Source of the DNA: Atopsyche davidsoni
Taxonomy: Eukaryota; Arthropoda; Insecta; Trichoptera; Hydrobiosidae
Direction of reading: 5' to 3'
DNA: 64,000 nucleotides
Assembly: GCA_022113835.1 (NCBI GenBank)
Contig: JAILWY010000023.1
Coordinates: forward strand, 11,463,501-11,527,500
In this document: positions 1 through 10,975 of the stretch, in pieces
Numbering within the stretch: the first letter of the stretch is position 1
How the letters are laid out: each line of letters starts with the position of its first letter
Notes under the pieces: generated by a model
The model's input: the letters and a program-made list of their open reading frames with translations, nothing else
The model's database searches: none
Told to the model about the DNA's origin: nothing
Position numbers and translations under genes: made by a program

Positions 1-1267
1 ACCCTCGTTATTATATAAACTCATTGAATGAGTCACTCATGAATTCCTACTCATTGCATATCACAAATTCTAGGGTAAATTAAATTTAATTCTGTTTGAA
101 ATATTTATGCGAATTATCTTTTTTGAGAGCGTTGCTAATATTGCTCGTATTTTACTCTTCTCTGGGAAAAAAAAAACTTGAATTGCATTAGCGAAATTCA
201 CCGTCGCGAAAAAATAGCGGCCGCCCTCCGTGCCCCGTCAGCGCCGCCGCCCTTCCAGCCCATTACGCCCCTCGCCCCGCCCAGCTCTCACCCAGACAAT
301 CAACTGCAGATTCGTCGCATTGTGTTATAATTTTTTCCACGATTAATTCATTCCCAAGGAAAAAAATTCAACGAAGCTCTGTATAATTAATAACAGTAGG
401 TGTTTATATTTTGCCATGTATTACTAGCAATCAAGTTGTAGTCTCTTTCGTTTATTGTTTTTATAAAGTAAAATAATTAACTTAGTGTATTCAATCTTTT
501 AACTGGTATTTATTTATAATAACAATATATAATACTTTGCTTTTCATATTTATCAAATGGTTTCAATATTAAATTTTATTTCTGGTCAAATTATTATTCA
601 ACTGCCTTTGTTTATTATTGATATTACACATTTTCATAAAAGTTTTCCAAACAAAAAAAACTTGCTTTGTATTTATTGATATTAAAATGCTTTCCAATAA
701 TGTTTCGATCCACTTAAATTTAGGAACGTGGAGTGCTTGATTTGTTTACAAAGTGGGTTGTAAAATTGATATAAGGGCTTTATTGTCAATAATAATAACG
801 AATTTTCAAAACTTTATGGTTAATATTGGTATGGACTTAAGTGATATGATTTTTTGTGTATCTAGACTAGTTATTTGATAATTTCTAGACAATATTAAAG
901 GTGAATTTTTCTGTAGAGCAAAATATTATTATTCACAAGTAGACTCAGGTTCTGGCTTTTATGAAAAACTCTAGCTATCTTGTTCTGTTATTTCACTAGT
1001 CAATTATGTTTAGTAAGTTTTTTTTTAAGTAACCGTCTTTTCAAATTTTAACAATCTAATTAATGGTAGATTAAACGTTAGTATTATTTTAATGGAAAGT
1101 GGCATTAAATTTTGGGGGTTTCTATTTAAAATTAAAAAACCATATAATCACTTTGTGTACTCCATAAAAGTTATTTTTCTATAGTCGCATTTTACATAAC
1201 CAGTTAACGAACAACCAAAAACATAAATAACTATTTGCTCATAATAACTTCAAAGTATTTGCGTTTA
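1..1267. other. AT-rich intergenic flank, no gene seen
   Basis: AT-rich sequence with many homopolymer runs and no recognisable coding exon or RNA gene. A short GC-rich patch lies at about 215-300. It ends at the A that forms the 5' target base of the Helitron starting at 1268. Confidence 0.6.
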
Positions 1268-2796
1268 TCTATATACCATATATAAAACACAAAAGATGTT
1301 TGTGTGTCCGTCATAGGCTTTGAAACCATCCAACCGATGTGCCCCAAGCCGGTTTCATTGGAAAGGCAATAATACAAAGAATCTTCAAGACTATTGAAAC
1401 AATGCATTAAATACATTCGGTCTATTGATTAAGTCGATTTTCGACATTTTCCATACAAAAATCTTCAACATTTGTAAAGTCGAGATCGTTCCTCGCAAAA
1501 AATTTGAAAAAAGAACATTGTGAAGATCGCGCATAAAACAAAATCACTATCTGTCATTCACAACAGAGAGTTTAATCATTTGTGGTTATCAAAAAATGCC
1601 ATCGAAAAGAGCTGCGATTGGAAAAAATACAGCAGATGCGAAACGAAAAAGAGCCGAAAGAGCAGCCGAAACTGCCGGAAAACGAAAAGTGCGTACAGAG
1701 TCAAATAGGTTGAGAGAGCGGCAGTCAAGAGCTGTAGAAACACCAGAACAACATGAAGCACGTCTAGAACAAGTTCGAATCAGAGCTACTACAGCAAGAG
1801 CTGCTGAAACTTCTCAACAACATGAAAACAGTCTTAAAGGTACGAGCGGCTCAATCGATACAAAGAATCGATTTTCAGTTGGCGGCATTCAATTATGACA
1901 AAGACTGCGAATCATGCGTAATCATCCGAATGTTGTAATTGGGCCGATGAGCTCTCTTTGTTTGTACTGCCATGCACTGAAATTTCAAAAGGAATCACCC
2001 GGTATGTGTTGTTCAAATGGAAAAGCCAAGTTGTCAACGCTGGTTGACCCGCCAGATCCGCTTAAAAGCTACATTTCTGACAGCGCAGCGTTGTCCAAGC
2101 GTTTGGAAAACATTCGGAGATACAATTCTTAGTGAGGATGGATATCCGAAATACAGACGACGAAAACTAGAAGATGGAGGATTCACCACCACCATTAAAG
2201 TAAGAAATGTTGATATTGACATTGATATTGATTCCTGGTCTGGTATTCACGAATGAAATTGAAAAAATCTGAAATTCCTGGTTTCAGTATTCACGAATGA
2301 TATCCAACTGTTCAACATCTTGCTATTCATTTAGAAAACGAACAACGTGTTTATTTTACTGAAAATAAAGCCGAATAACGAGCAGCACAGCCACAATAAT
2401 TTTGCGAAAAATTGCTGTATAAATAATGTTCCAAAATAGAGTCAACTATCCAATAGAATTTTTTAACTCTTTGGAACCATCTGGAATGTCACCACACATC
2501 TTAACTTTAAAAGTTGGTTCACCATAGATGCTCATTCACCACTTAAATCCACCTAAATTGTGCAACGGAATAAAACTTGCCGTTAAAAACTATCGCCACG
2601 TAGTTAATCGAAGCCGCAATCAAAATCAAAGCCGAAAAATCTTTGTTTACACACCCACCGAAAATACTCAATATATTGTTTATCCGCTAGCATTAAGATA
2701 AAAAAGTTAATAAAAAAAAAAAATTCCTTTTTTTAGAACAAATAAAAAAAAAATCTTTATTTTTTAGCGTAGTAGCACACGCCGGGTATCCGCTAG
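1268..2796 (+). mobile_element. Non-autonomous Helitron (rolling-circle transposon) with both termini
   Basis: A 1529-bp element with canonical Helitron boundaries. It begins TCTATATA directly after an A (1267) and ends CTAG directly before a T (2797), so it sits between the A and T of a host AT dinucleotide, as Helitrons do, with no target duplication. About 10 bases before the terminal CTAG is a short hairpin: GCGT (2767-2770) pairs with ACGC (2779-2782) around an 8-base loop. Inside are relics of one RepHel protein, in order and on the same strand, broken by deletions, a frameshift and stop codons (1596-2701). The element cannot encode its own transposase, so any spread would have depended on an autonomous relative. 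The end assignment rests on motif matches plus the in-order relics. Confidence 0.85.
1596..2701 (+). pseudogene. Decayed Helitron RepHel (replication initiator-helicase) relic
   Basis: Five collinear pieces recall Helitron RepHel proteins. (1) 1596-1898: basic N-terminus with repeated RAAET/RAVETPEQHEARLEQVR units typical of insect Helitrons. (2) About 1914-2131, after a frameshift: the segment with HPNVVIGPMSSLCLYCHALK, a CxxC-type motif and LVDPPDPLKSYIS. (3) 2137-2256: DGYPKYRRRKLEDGG, which normally lies far downstream, so several hundred codons are missing. (4) About 2283-2375: FSIHE-stop-YPTVQHLAIHLEN, with TGA probably replacing an Arg codon. (5) 2441-2701: the helicase C-terminus, [10 protein letters not shown], then an in-frame TAG, PPKLCNGIKLAVK, another deletion, and the terminal IFVYTPTENTQYIVYPLALR. 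No catalytic Rep or Walker motif survives. Homology is by recognition only; no alignment was run. Confidence 0.8.
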
Positions 2797-5182
2797 TTAT
2801 TTATAAATAAACAAACTGGGTTGAAAATTCACTGGAACTCGCGGTTTAAATATTGTAGTAGCCATCAGATCAAATGCAAGTATGTGTAGGATCTGCTATT
2901 GTTTTTTACAATATTCAAATAATTAGAGATCCAAATTTAGATTTTAAGATTTCAGCTATATTTCAAAGCCAAAATACCCGGTATCTGTTCGTCTCGAGTT
3001 TCACTTCTTTGCTGATATAATTGTCTCTACACCACTAAAACTTAGGTGTATGAATTGTTCTACAGTTTCAAAGGTATAATTGGAAACCACTAGAGGCACG
3101 AGAAACTTAAAACGTACGCAGTAAGTAAGTAGTTGGCTATGTGTTAATCGATTTCCTATGATATGAACTATACGATAAGCACATTTCATACCACCGTTTC
3201 CGATTTATTATAAGAGGAAGGCTTTCAATATTCTTTCTGTGCGTTTTTTTAATTTTTTAAACTTTCAGTACAATGATGTTACGTCATATTGCAAATATAC
3301 TCGTCACTCTAATAATTTTATCTTTCTTAACCTTTATAAGATCCACCATATATTTATTTTAATTAAAAACCACTTTTTGCATATAGTATTACATATTTAA
3401 TTTACAAAACCTTTTAAGTACATTTCATACGTGAAAATTAATAAAACTTGTAAAAAATAAAAACTTAAATTGATTGAAAATATATATGAACTTTAGTTAT
3501 CATATTTTATTTAGTGATTTAAATGTTCCAAATTTTTATATCACATTACCCTTACGTTGAAAATACTCAACTATCGATTTATTTTAAAATTTGTAGATGC
3601 TTATTTCATTACAACACAATAAATCAAATAAACAATTTCTCTAAATTCATCACGACTCTTCGTATTTTTTCCATTCGATGAATATTTGTACGATAAACTC
3701 TGAATCGGTAAACTTTCCTCAGCCTGCTAAGCCGAAGTCCTGTCGGCGAGAGAGTGTATTAATCGCACTTGCAAAATCAATTTAAGTTCCAATCGTCACC
3801 CGGCATGGTACACTTGTTTTTTTTAAGGCTTCATGGTTATTAATTTTAGTGAGTAATATTAATAACCAACCCCTTCCATAAAATCTTTACCTACCAGGAG
3901 TAACATACAAAAGTAAAGTTCAACATTTGTATACCAATTTAGTTTCACATCATAAACCCAATATTTATTTAAAAAAGGTAAATACAATTTTTAAATTATA
4001 TTATCTAACCATGTAAATTAATTATGGATTGTGCCTGTTTAGTTTTTGATTCTAATTATAAAAAAAAATTAAAATCTTAAACTTTTATCAATTATATGTT
4101 TCAGATAGAACCTTCAGATAATTGATAATATACAATATAATAGACTATTATAATTGATATCATAAATTCCTTATGTTTTTAGGTTTTAGTTTCTTGTTTT
4201 ACGTAAACTTCAATTTTTAAACAGGTGGCTTTGGACAAAACCTTGAGCCTTACAAAAATTAATCATTCATTAAACACGTAAAAACCTTTATTTAATTTAT
4301 ACCACAAAGAAAAATAATAAAAGTCCGCTGTAATTTTAAGTTTTACATGTCAAAATGTGGTCTGAACAAAGCACCATTTTTTTTCATTTGAAACAATGAG
4401 TTTTGGAAACCCTATAAAATTACGGCTTCGGACACACACCATGCTATTTATACATGCCTAAAAGTTATAGATTAAAATCAGAGCGCTTCAAAAATTTTAA
4501 TGGCTGCACTCTCCGCGTTTGTGGGGGAGGCAAGTATTTCACATTTTCAGAGTAATGCCGAGTATAAAACTAAAAAATAATTTTATTTAACATTTTTCAC
4601 AATTTTTCACCCAAAGTGGTACTTGAACTGTTTATTTAGAGACAAAAAACCACCAAAGCGAACAGAAAATTACGAGCGTGCTTTTGACACCTGTCTTTTT
4701 AAACCTTGTGTAAGTTCGCAATGCAAGCTCGCGTCTGTAGATTTTCCTATTTCTACTTAAAAAAGCTTTTTACTGCCAACCAAACGTCGCTGCTAGAGCA
4801 TTTGCCTTGGATACTTTGTACGCGGCATTTCCTTTTTGATATTTATATTCTTTCAATTATCGTAATGTCTTATAAAATGAAATATATAATATTAATTATC
4901 ATTCAGTTTATTATTTTTTCCTTAGAATTCAATTCATCTCTTGGTAGAATTCTTTCTTTTTGCGATATATTTTCGACATTTTATTTACGTGTTACTTAAT
5001 TAAGTATGTTTTCTTAATTATTGCATGTCTCTAATTAAGGCTTTAGAGACGTAGAACTAACAAAAAAATGTAGGTCAGCAAAAAACATTTGTAGGCTTTT
5101 TTTTAATAGCAGATAACATACAAATGTTTGCATATTATTTTTAATTTAATTAAAATAAGAGAAAAATAAAACATATTTGATG

Positions 5183-5720
5183 GCCCCGCTGGCACTCTAG
5201 TGGCTCATTACGGCTTACGCCCTCCATTCTCGCGTTGCTGTTATTACCCTTTTTCTAGAAATGGCCGCACTTCTATGCTTCAGCCGCTACGTTCTTGCGC
5301 CGCGAGAAGGATTTATTATAAAGGATATAGTGATAATAAAAATAAATCAGTTGAATATCGCATCAGCAGCTCGGGCGGGCGCATTAATAATTATTTCCAT
5401 CTCCACGGAATATGCTCACCGGCGGTGATAAAAGCGTCTATTTTTAAAGGAGCCAGTCGCGGCGCTTCCGGGCTGAGCATCACGACTATCGACAGGGCGC
5501 AGTGCGGCCGGAGTATGACATAAATGCAGACGGGCGTGCGAGCACCGCCGCTCAAATACCCGTACGCGAGGCCCGCGTCCCAGTTACGCCAATCAGACTT
5601 CTGGAGTACATCTGGCTTGAATGGCAAAGGAAAACTCTCAGAGGAAACAGATTGCATGCAAACGGGAAATATGCACGGAATGACGTAACTGCGAATCGTA
5701 AATTATGTGCTGTATGCCGT
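5183..5720. other. GC-rich block in AT-rich DNA, possible regulatory element
   Basis: Roughly 540 bp clearly richer in G+C than both flanks, with frequent CpG. Frames of 70 to 107 codons are open on both strands, but none recalls a known protein, and overlapping frames on opposite strands fit relaxed stop density better than coding. It may be a conserved non-coding element or enhancer of a neighbouring gene; only cross-species conservation could tell. Confidence 0.25.
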
Positions 5721-7778
5721 TAACAACTTTGGCTATAGCGCCAATTAAATGTTTTTGAACTGGTGATTTTGTTGGAAGAAGTCATTAGCGCCACGAAAAT
5801 TGTGTAAAACCTCTAGTAGGCACTATGAAGTTTAATTTATTCTTTGGTTGTATCAAGAAATAATAACCCTACACCGATGAAAATTGACACGCAGAAATAT
5901 TTGTAATATTGAATACAATTTAAATTTTACCTGCAATATACATTACACACTGATAACCATCACGTATGTGGGAATCGTGTGGTGTTTTTGGGGTTTTATT
6001 TACTTTATTTATTTACGCATGAAAGCGACTTCAATCGTGATTTTCATTAATTGGCTTTAAAAATATTTTTGACATCCTCTCCTGCTGAATTTCCATAACG
6101 CCATCGATAGTACAATGCGTCCCATCAAACCACGCGCGTGCTCTTAATATTCCGCGCTGCCGGCCGACGGGTAATGAATCCGCCCGGGAAAGGGTTTGTC
6201 ATGTGCATGAACTCCATCCTGAATTTTATTTTCTGGAAGCTAAAAAAATCTCAATTTCATAACACTGGACCTCAGTATGTAACGCAGCAGCTTTTATCGA
6301 TCTATCTTCTTTATAAATTCATATTAGTGCAGCGTACCGCAAATTTAAAAAAATGGGTTTGCGAATTTTCTTTTTGTAGGATTAATCTCACGAAGAATTT
6401 TTTTTCGTAAGATTTAGTCGATTTTATCTGCATAATGCCTACATTACGAGAGATGAGAATTAAATTTTCATAAGCGTAAATCTTTATTTCCTTGGGTAAC
6501 CGAGTTTGCTAGTTACCATAATCTGTTTATGGTCTATGTTTTAACATATAAATTGCACAATAAACTTATTTTGAGTGTTATATTTGCTTTCAAAAGTATG
6601 AGGAAATATCTTAAGTCTGTGAATATGAAAAAAATATAGGAGGTTCAAAAAAATCTGAATAAAAAACCATTAGCGACTTAATAAATAATTGCTCAAAAAT
6701 AGAAGTGGTTTCTGTGAATAATGAAAACCCGAACAAATTTATTCACTAACTCGTAAATTTTTCATGCTTTTCACGAATAAAAACTGTTCCTAAAATATAC
6801 ATCAAGCTCGTCAATTTTTAATGCTCAAAATTTACCAGATTAACTAAAACTATTATTCATCAGGCATTCCTAGTATTACAAATAAATTATTTGATAAAAA
6901 AAAATAATAATAAGAAAGTAATACTAGTGTACAATCTCCAACGATGCATATCACCATAAGGTAACAATACAATAAACGACTGAATTGTTCTGTGTAAATT
7001 TGAAACGAAACTTCGCAAATAAAACCACAGCTGAATACCAACCACACTGTGTCCTCTCGCTGGCATTTAAATCAAATTCTCAAAATAAAATAAAAGGATC
7101 ACGTCCCTAAAATGTACGACCTTTTAAAAATCTTTCATGATCTACCTTTAATTTTTGAATGATTTGAGTTACTCATAAATCTACAGCCAACTGTCGGGAA
7201 CGACAAGACGTTAGTCAACTTTGGTTTTATGAAGCGATGAGTAACACTTTAATATTTAATAGAGTTCAACACAATTTGTGTACAAAAAAAAATATTACAT
7301 CTTAAGTTTCATACAATTACCATAGTACAAACTACATTAATAATCATTAATGGTCATTGTAAAATCACTAATATCCAAAGACTTATAATAACACACTAAA
7401 GAAAACAATGACAACAAACACAAATAAAATGATAAAGGCAATACCTATCAAAGCATAATAACATGTATTATGTTACGGTATTTGGAAAATATATTGGAAA
7501 TCAATCAACTTGGTAAATACTTCGTAATTGCCAATAACATTCTGTTACGTTGTACTCAAATACTCATTATTATAATTTGTAAACTACTTTAACCTAATTC
7601 CAGCTACGATAATAGGCATTAATAACGTTTGAAATATGTAAATCATAGTCAGCAAATTCAATATTTAATAACATCCTATTATTTTTACATTATATTACTT
7701 CCAAAAATAATTCATAAACATCATCTAACAACTGGCTAAATAGTAACTAAAAATACAATTTATATCAAAAATAAATAT

Positions 7779-7787
7779 TTATATATT

Positions 7788-7839
<52 letters not shown>

Positions 7840-7858
7840 TGTCTGTGTGTGTATGTGT
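7779..7858. repeat. (AT)n microsatellite with (GT)n tail
   Basis: Nearly pure AT dinucleotide repeats up to 7836, followed by GT-rich sequence (gtctgtgtgtgtatgtgt). A simple repeat with no coding potential. Confidence 0.9.
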
Positions 7859-10655
7859 AAATAAAAATAAATAAATAGTAAAAATTCACATTAAATAAAT
7901 AAAAACTGAATCAAGCATACGCCATCTATCGGCAACGACGAAAAGCTCTTAAACCCTACCCTTATATTTGGTGACGTCATCATCATCATCATCCCTGGCC
8001 AGCGGTCCAACAGTTCCCCCGATACTCAAGTGCCATCTAGCGTTGGCGGTTAACGTATCATTGCCACTCTACGGAAGATGCTACGAATCTAACTACTTTG
8101 GCTACGAGAAGAATTTACTTTATTTCATATGATGTCTATTATATTTATCAAAAGATCTTCTTGAAATTTCAAATTCTAAATTTAATTTTTATTTTAATAA
8201 ATAAAAAAGTTTGCATAGATGTTGTAATTGAACCGTGTGTACTGCACACAGTCCGTGCAGTGTATACGTCTATGGTTTCATTTATTTCAAGACGAAGACA
8301 TAAAATCTAATCTACAAAGAATAATCTGGTCTAATGAAGAATCGCAGTACTTACTTACAATGGGATTAAACTTAGAGGGATTATCCGCAAGGATTAATCG
8401 TAATACATTTTTAGATGATACAATCTTAAGATACAGTTTTAAAAACTTTATAGAGGGTCTTTCGTATTTTTAATTAAGTTCTAGTAACAAATTACCAATC
8501 TCACATAAATATAATAATTTCAATATTTTTTCCCATTAAAAATTGAGTTTTATTATTTGTACTAATACAAAATTTTCGTTTCTCGTCATGCCCATTGGGG
8601 CAATCAGGGTTTAAATATTTTTTTGTCGGTAATTACTATAAGCACGCAAAGCCTATACTTAACAAGACTTGTTATGAATTGGCAACAATTGCCTAAATAT
8701 AAATATACTTCCCAATTTTTCAGCTTGTGTTTCTATTAAAAGCAAAGATAAAGACAATATATATGTATATTGGGACCTTATTGTTTAATCAAAATACTCG
8801 TCTAGCGTAGTTAAGATACTTGGAATAGATGGAGGATAACATTGCGCTAAAAATAATTATATGTTTCAAAGCGAATGCAAGAAAATAATCTGGTATGTCC
8901 ATGATCTATGCTAAAGAGCAACTAGCACCCTAGATGCAGTGAACTAGAGAATCGCCACATTGTAACATCGCAGTCGATACAAATAGTCTGTTAGATATAA
9001 TCGAAAATTAATATGTATACCGACCATAAGTATAATCAAAATATACAGTAATTCATTAAAAAAACGGTTTTTATTTGTTTACATGTTATTTCAAAATTAA
9101 ATATTCTACATTGTGTTGTTATTTGTATGCTGTTGTTTACCTAATAGAAACGTTAACCGTCAATCAGTAATCCAAATATTTCGCCATAATCAAATTATAA
9201 ATCAAGTACAAGTGTTTTGGCTTCTGGGGCTTAATGATGTTTTTTTAAATCGATGTATTAGGTTTTTGGTGAGTCAGCATAAAAATTCAAACGTGTGACT
9301 TTTGATATCAAATATGTGAGACCGGGCGACACGGATCTACTCAATTCAATTATAAGGATTACATTTAATCCGTGTGGTTTTATTTCTTATTTCAATGCGT
9401 CAACTTTTATATCAATGAAGGTTAAATTTATAAAATAACATTTATAAAGTAGCCTGGATTTTCAAGCAAAAATCTTTTTTTAATGAAGTTTTGCTCACGA
9501 GAAAGTATTTCTTGTTTATATTTAACTACAAAAATATTTTTTAAATGAAACAAAGTATTGTTAAAAAGAACAAAAAATATTGTAGGTATGATATACCGAC
9601 AAAAAAATTAACAATGACTACTAAAGTTCATTGTTATAAAAAACGAAGATTTTACTGTACAACAAAATAAAATCTAAGGAAATTAATATTCTCAACCATG
9701 GAAAACAGTAAAACCATAAATCTGATCGTATCTTTTGAAAACTCCCGTTTTTAATAGACTGTGATATTTTCTTGTGCTCGAAAAATTACATTTTTTTTAT
9801 TTATTCATAACAGAAGATTGATTTGTCTTCATTAATTTTTCGCCGCACAATACAATGAAAAGAATTGAGAAATTTGTTTTATTTCTGTGAATACTTAATA
9901 TAATTCTTTCGCGTATTTTATTGTATAATTATTATATCAAAACCATTTAACCCTTAAGTAACATATATTTAATTTCAATTTCCGTACCACAAAAGAAGAA
10001 TATTTCGTATGTTTTCTCGGTAATGGAAGAAAACCGGGCGAATGGTAGTTTTGTCACGCACATCCTTTTCCCAAAAAAAGAATCCCTTCTGTGATATAAT
10101 TTAATATGAAATATTTTATTAGTATACAACTGAAATTACTTACACTTATAATATTGCGCTTCTTTACACATATTTTTTTAAAAGTAATTTATAGTTTAGG
10201 AACTTCCCTCAATAATATAAAAAAATATAATTATATAATATTACATCCTGGAAGCGTGAATTTAAAATAATAAAATCTATTATGTTGTAACATCTTTTAT
10301 CTTCTTGTTTACGTAAGTCAATAATAAATATATTTATTTAAAGTTACCTTAAATAAACAATACTCAAAAAGCCTGCTGGAAAATTTACGAAATAAATAGG
10401 ACTCGCTTATTTATGTTTATCTGAACTTTGGAATAAATAATTTTATTTATAGAGATCAAATTTTCAGATCTTAAATGGCTGGATGGGTTTTCTCTTCAAC
10501 ACTTTAAAATTAAATTTTACCTTAAAAGCTTTGGCATAAAAACTCGCAGGTGCCCCTCGATGCTCTGTTAAAATCCTATTGAGCTTCCCTCTACTCGTCG
10601 TACGTCTTAATCGACCTACTTAGTCGCGTGTGTGTGTGTTGTTTCATTCCTTTTA

Positions 10656-10740
10656 TTATTGCATTAAGTTCTTATCAATCACGGAAAGTTGTTTCTCGCT
10701 TTCCCTATAAATAAGCCACGAGCGCTCCAGCCTAATTAAG
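10656..10740 (+). promoter_or_regulatory. Putative core promoter of the blue opsin gene (TATA box, P3-like site)
   Basis: A TATA-box match, TATAAATAAG, lies at 10706-10715, about 205-214 bp before the opsin ATG. That places a transcription start near 10735-10745 and a 5' UTR of about 180 bases without an upstream ATG. About 40 bp before the TATA box is TTATTGCATTAA (10656-10667), which loosely resembles the palindromic homeodomain site (P3/RCSI, TAATYNRATTA) found upstream of the TATA box in insect rhodopsin promoters. The match is imperfect. The TATA call is reasonable, the P3 call speculative. Confidence 0.45.
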
Positions 10741-10919
10741 TGAGAAGCGACTTTCCGGTCGGACTGAACTCACTTCACCGCCAGGTTACTTCTCGGCAGA
10801 TGACTCCGGATCCACTTGTGAACTTTTCTAATTTCTCTTACAAACTATAACAATATTTCTAGCCGTGCAAACTAAGTTGTTTTTCCCGTGATTGTTGCGT
10901 GTTTTTATATTTTATCATA

Positions 10920-10975
10920 ATGTTTACTAATATGACGATGGCCGAGTACGGACCCATGGCCCAGGCACTAAGAGC
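10920..10975 (+). CDS. BRh: Blue opsin exon 1
   Basis: ATG plus 18 complete codons ([18 protein letters not shown]), then the first two bases of an Ala codon. Donor GTATGT at 10976. Intron 1 is 203 bp. This exon encodes the extracellular N-terminus and its glycosylation site. Confidence 0.88.

Larger units (their letters stand above)
2797..10655. other. Intergenic region upstream of the opsin, no gene seen
   Basis: About 7.9 kb of AT-rich DNA without any exon or RNA gene that I recognise. Small open frames here are short and low-complexity or unlike known proteins. Notable contents are a GC-rich block at 5183-5720, an (AT)n/(GT)n tract at 7779-7858, and a short stretch at 7920-8060 with a TGACGTCA palindrome (7972-7979), a CAT run and two GCCATCTA octamers. 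Confidence 0.6.

Noticed and set aside
5200..5723. Coding exon candidates in a GC-rich block
   Set aside because: Frames overlap on both strands, lack consistent splice sites and resemble no known protein; recorded as a composition block instead.
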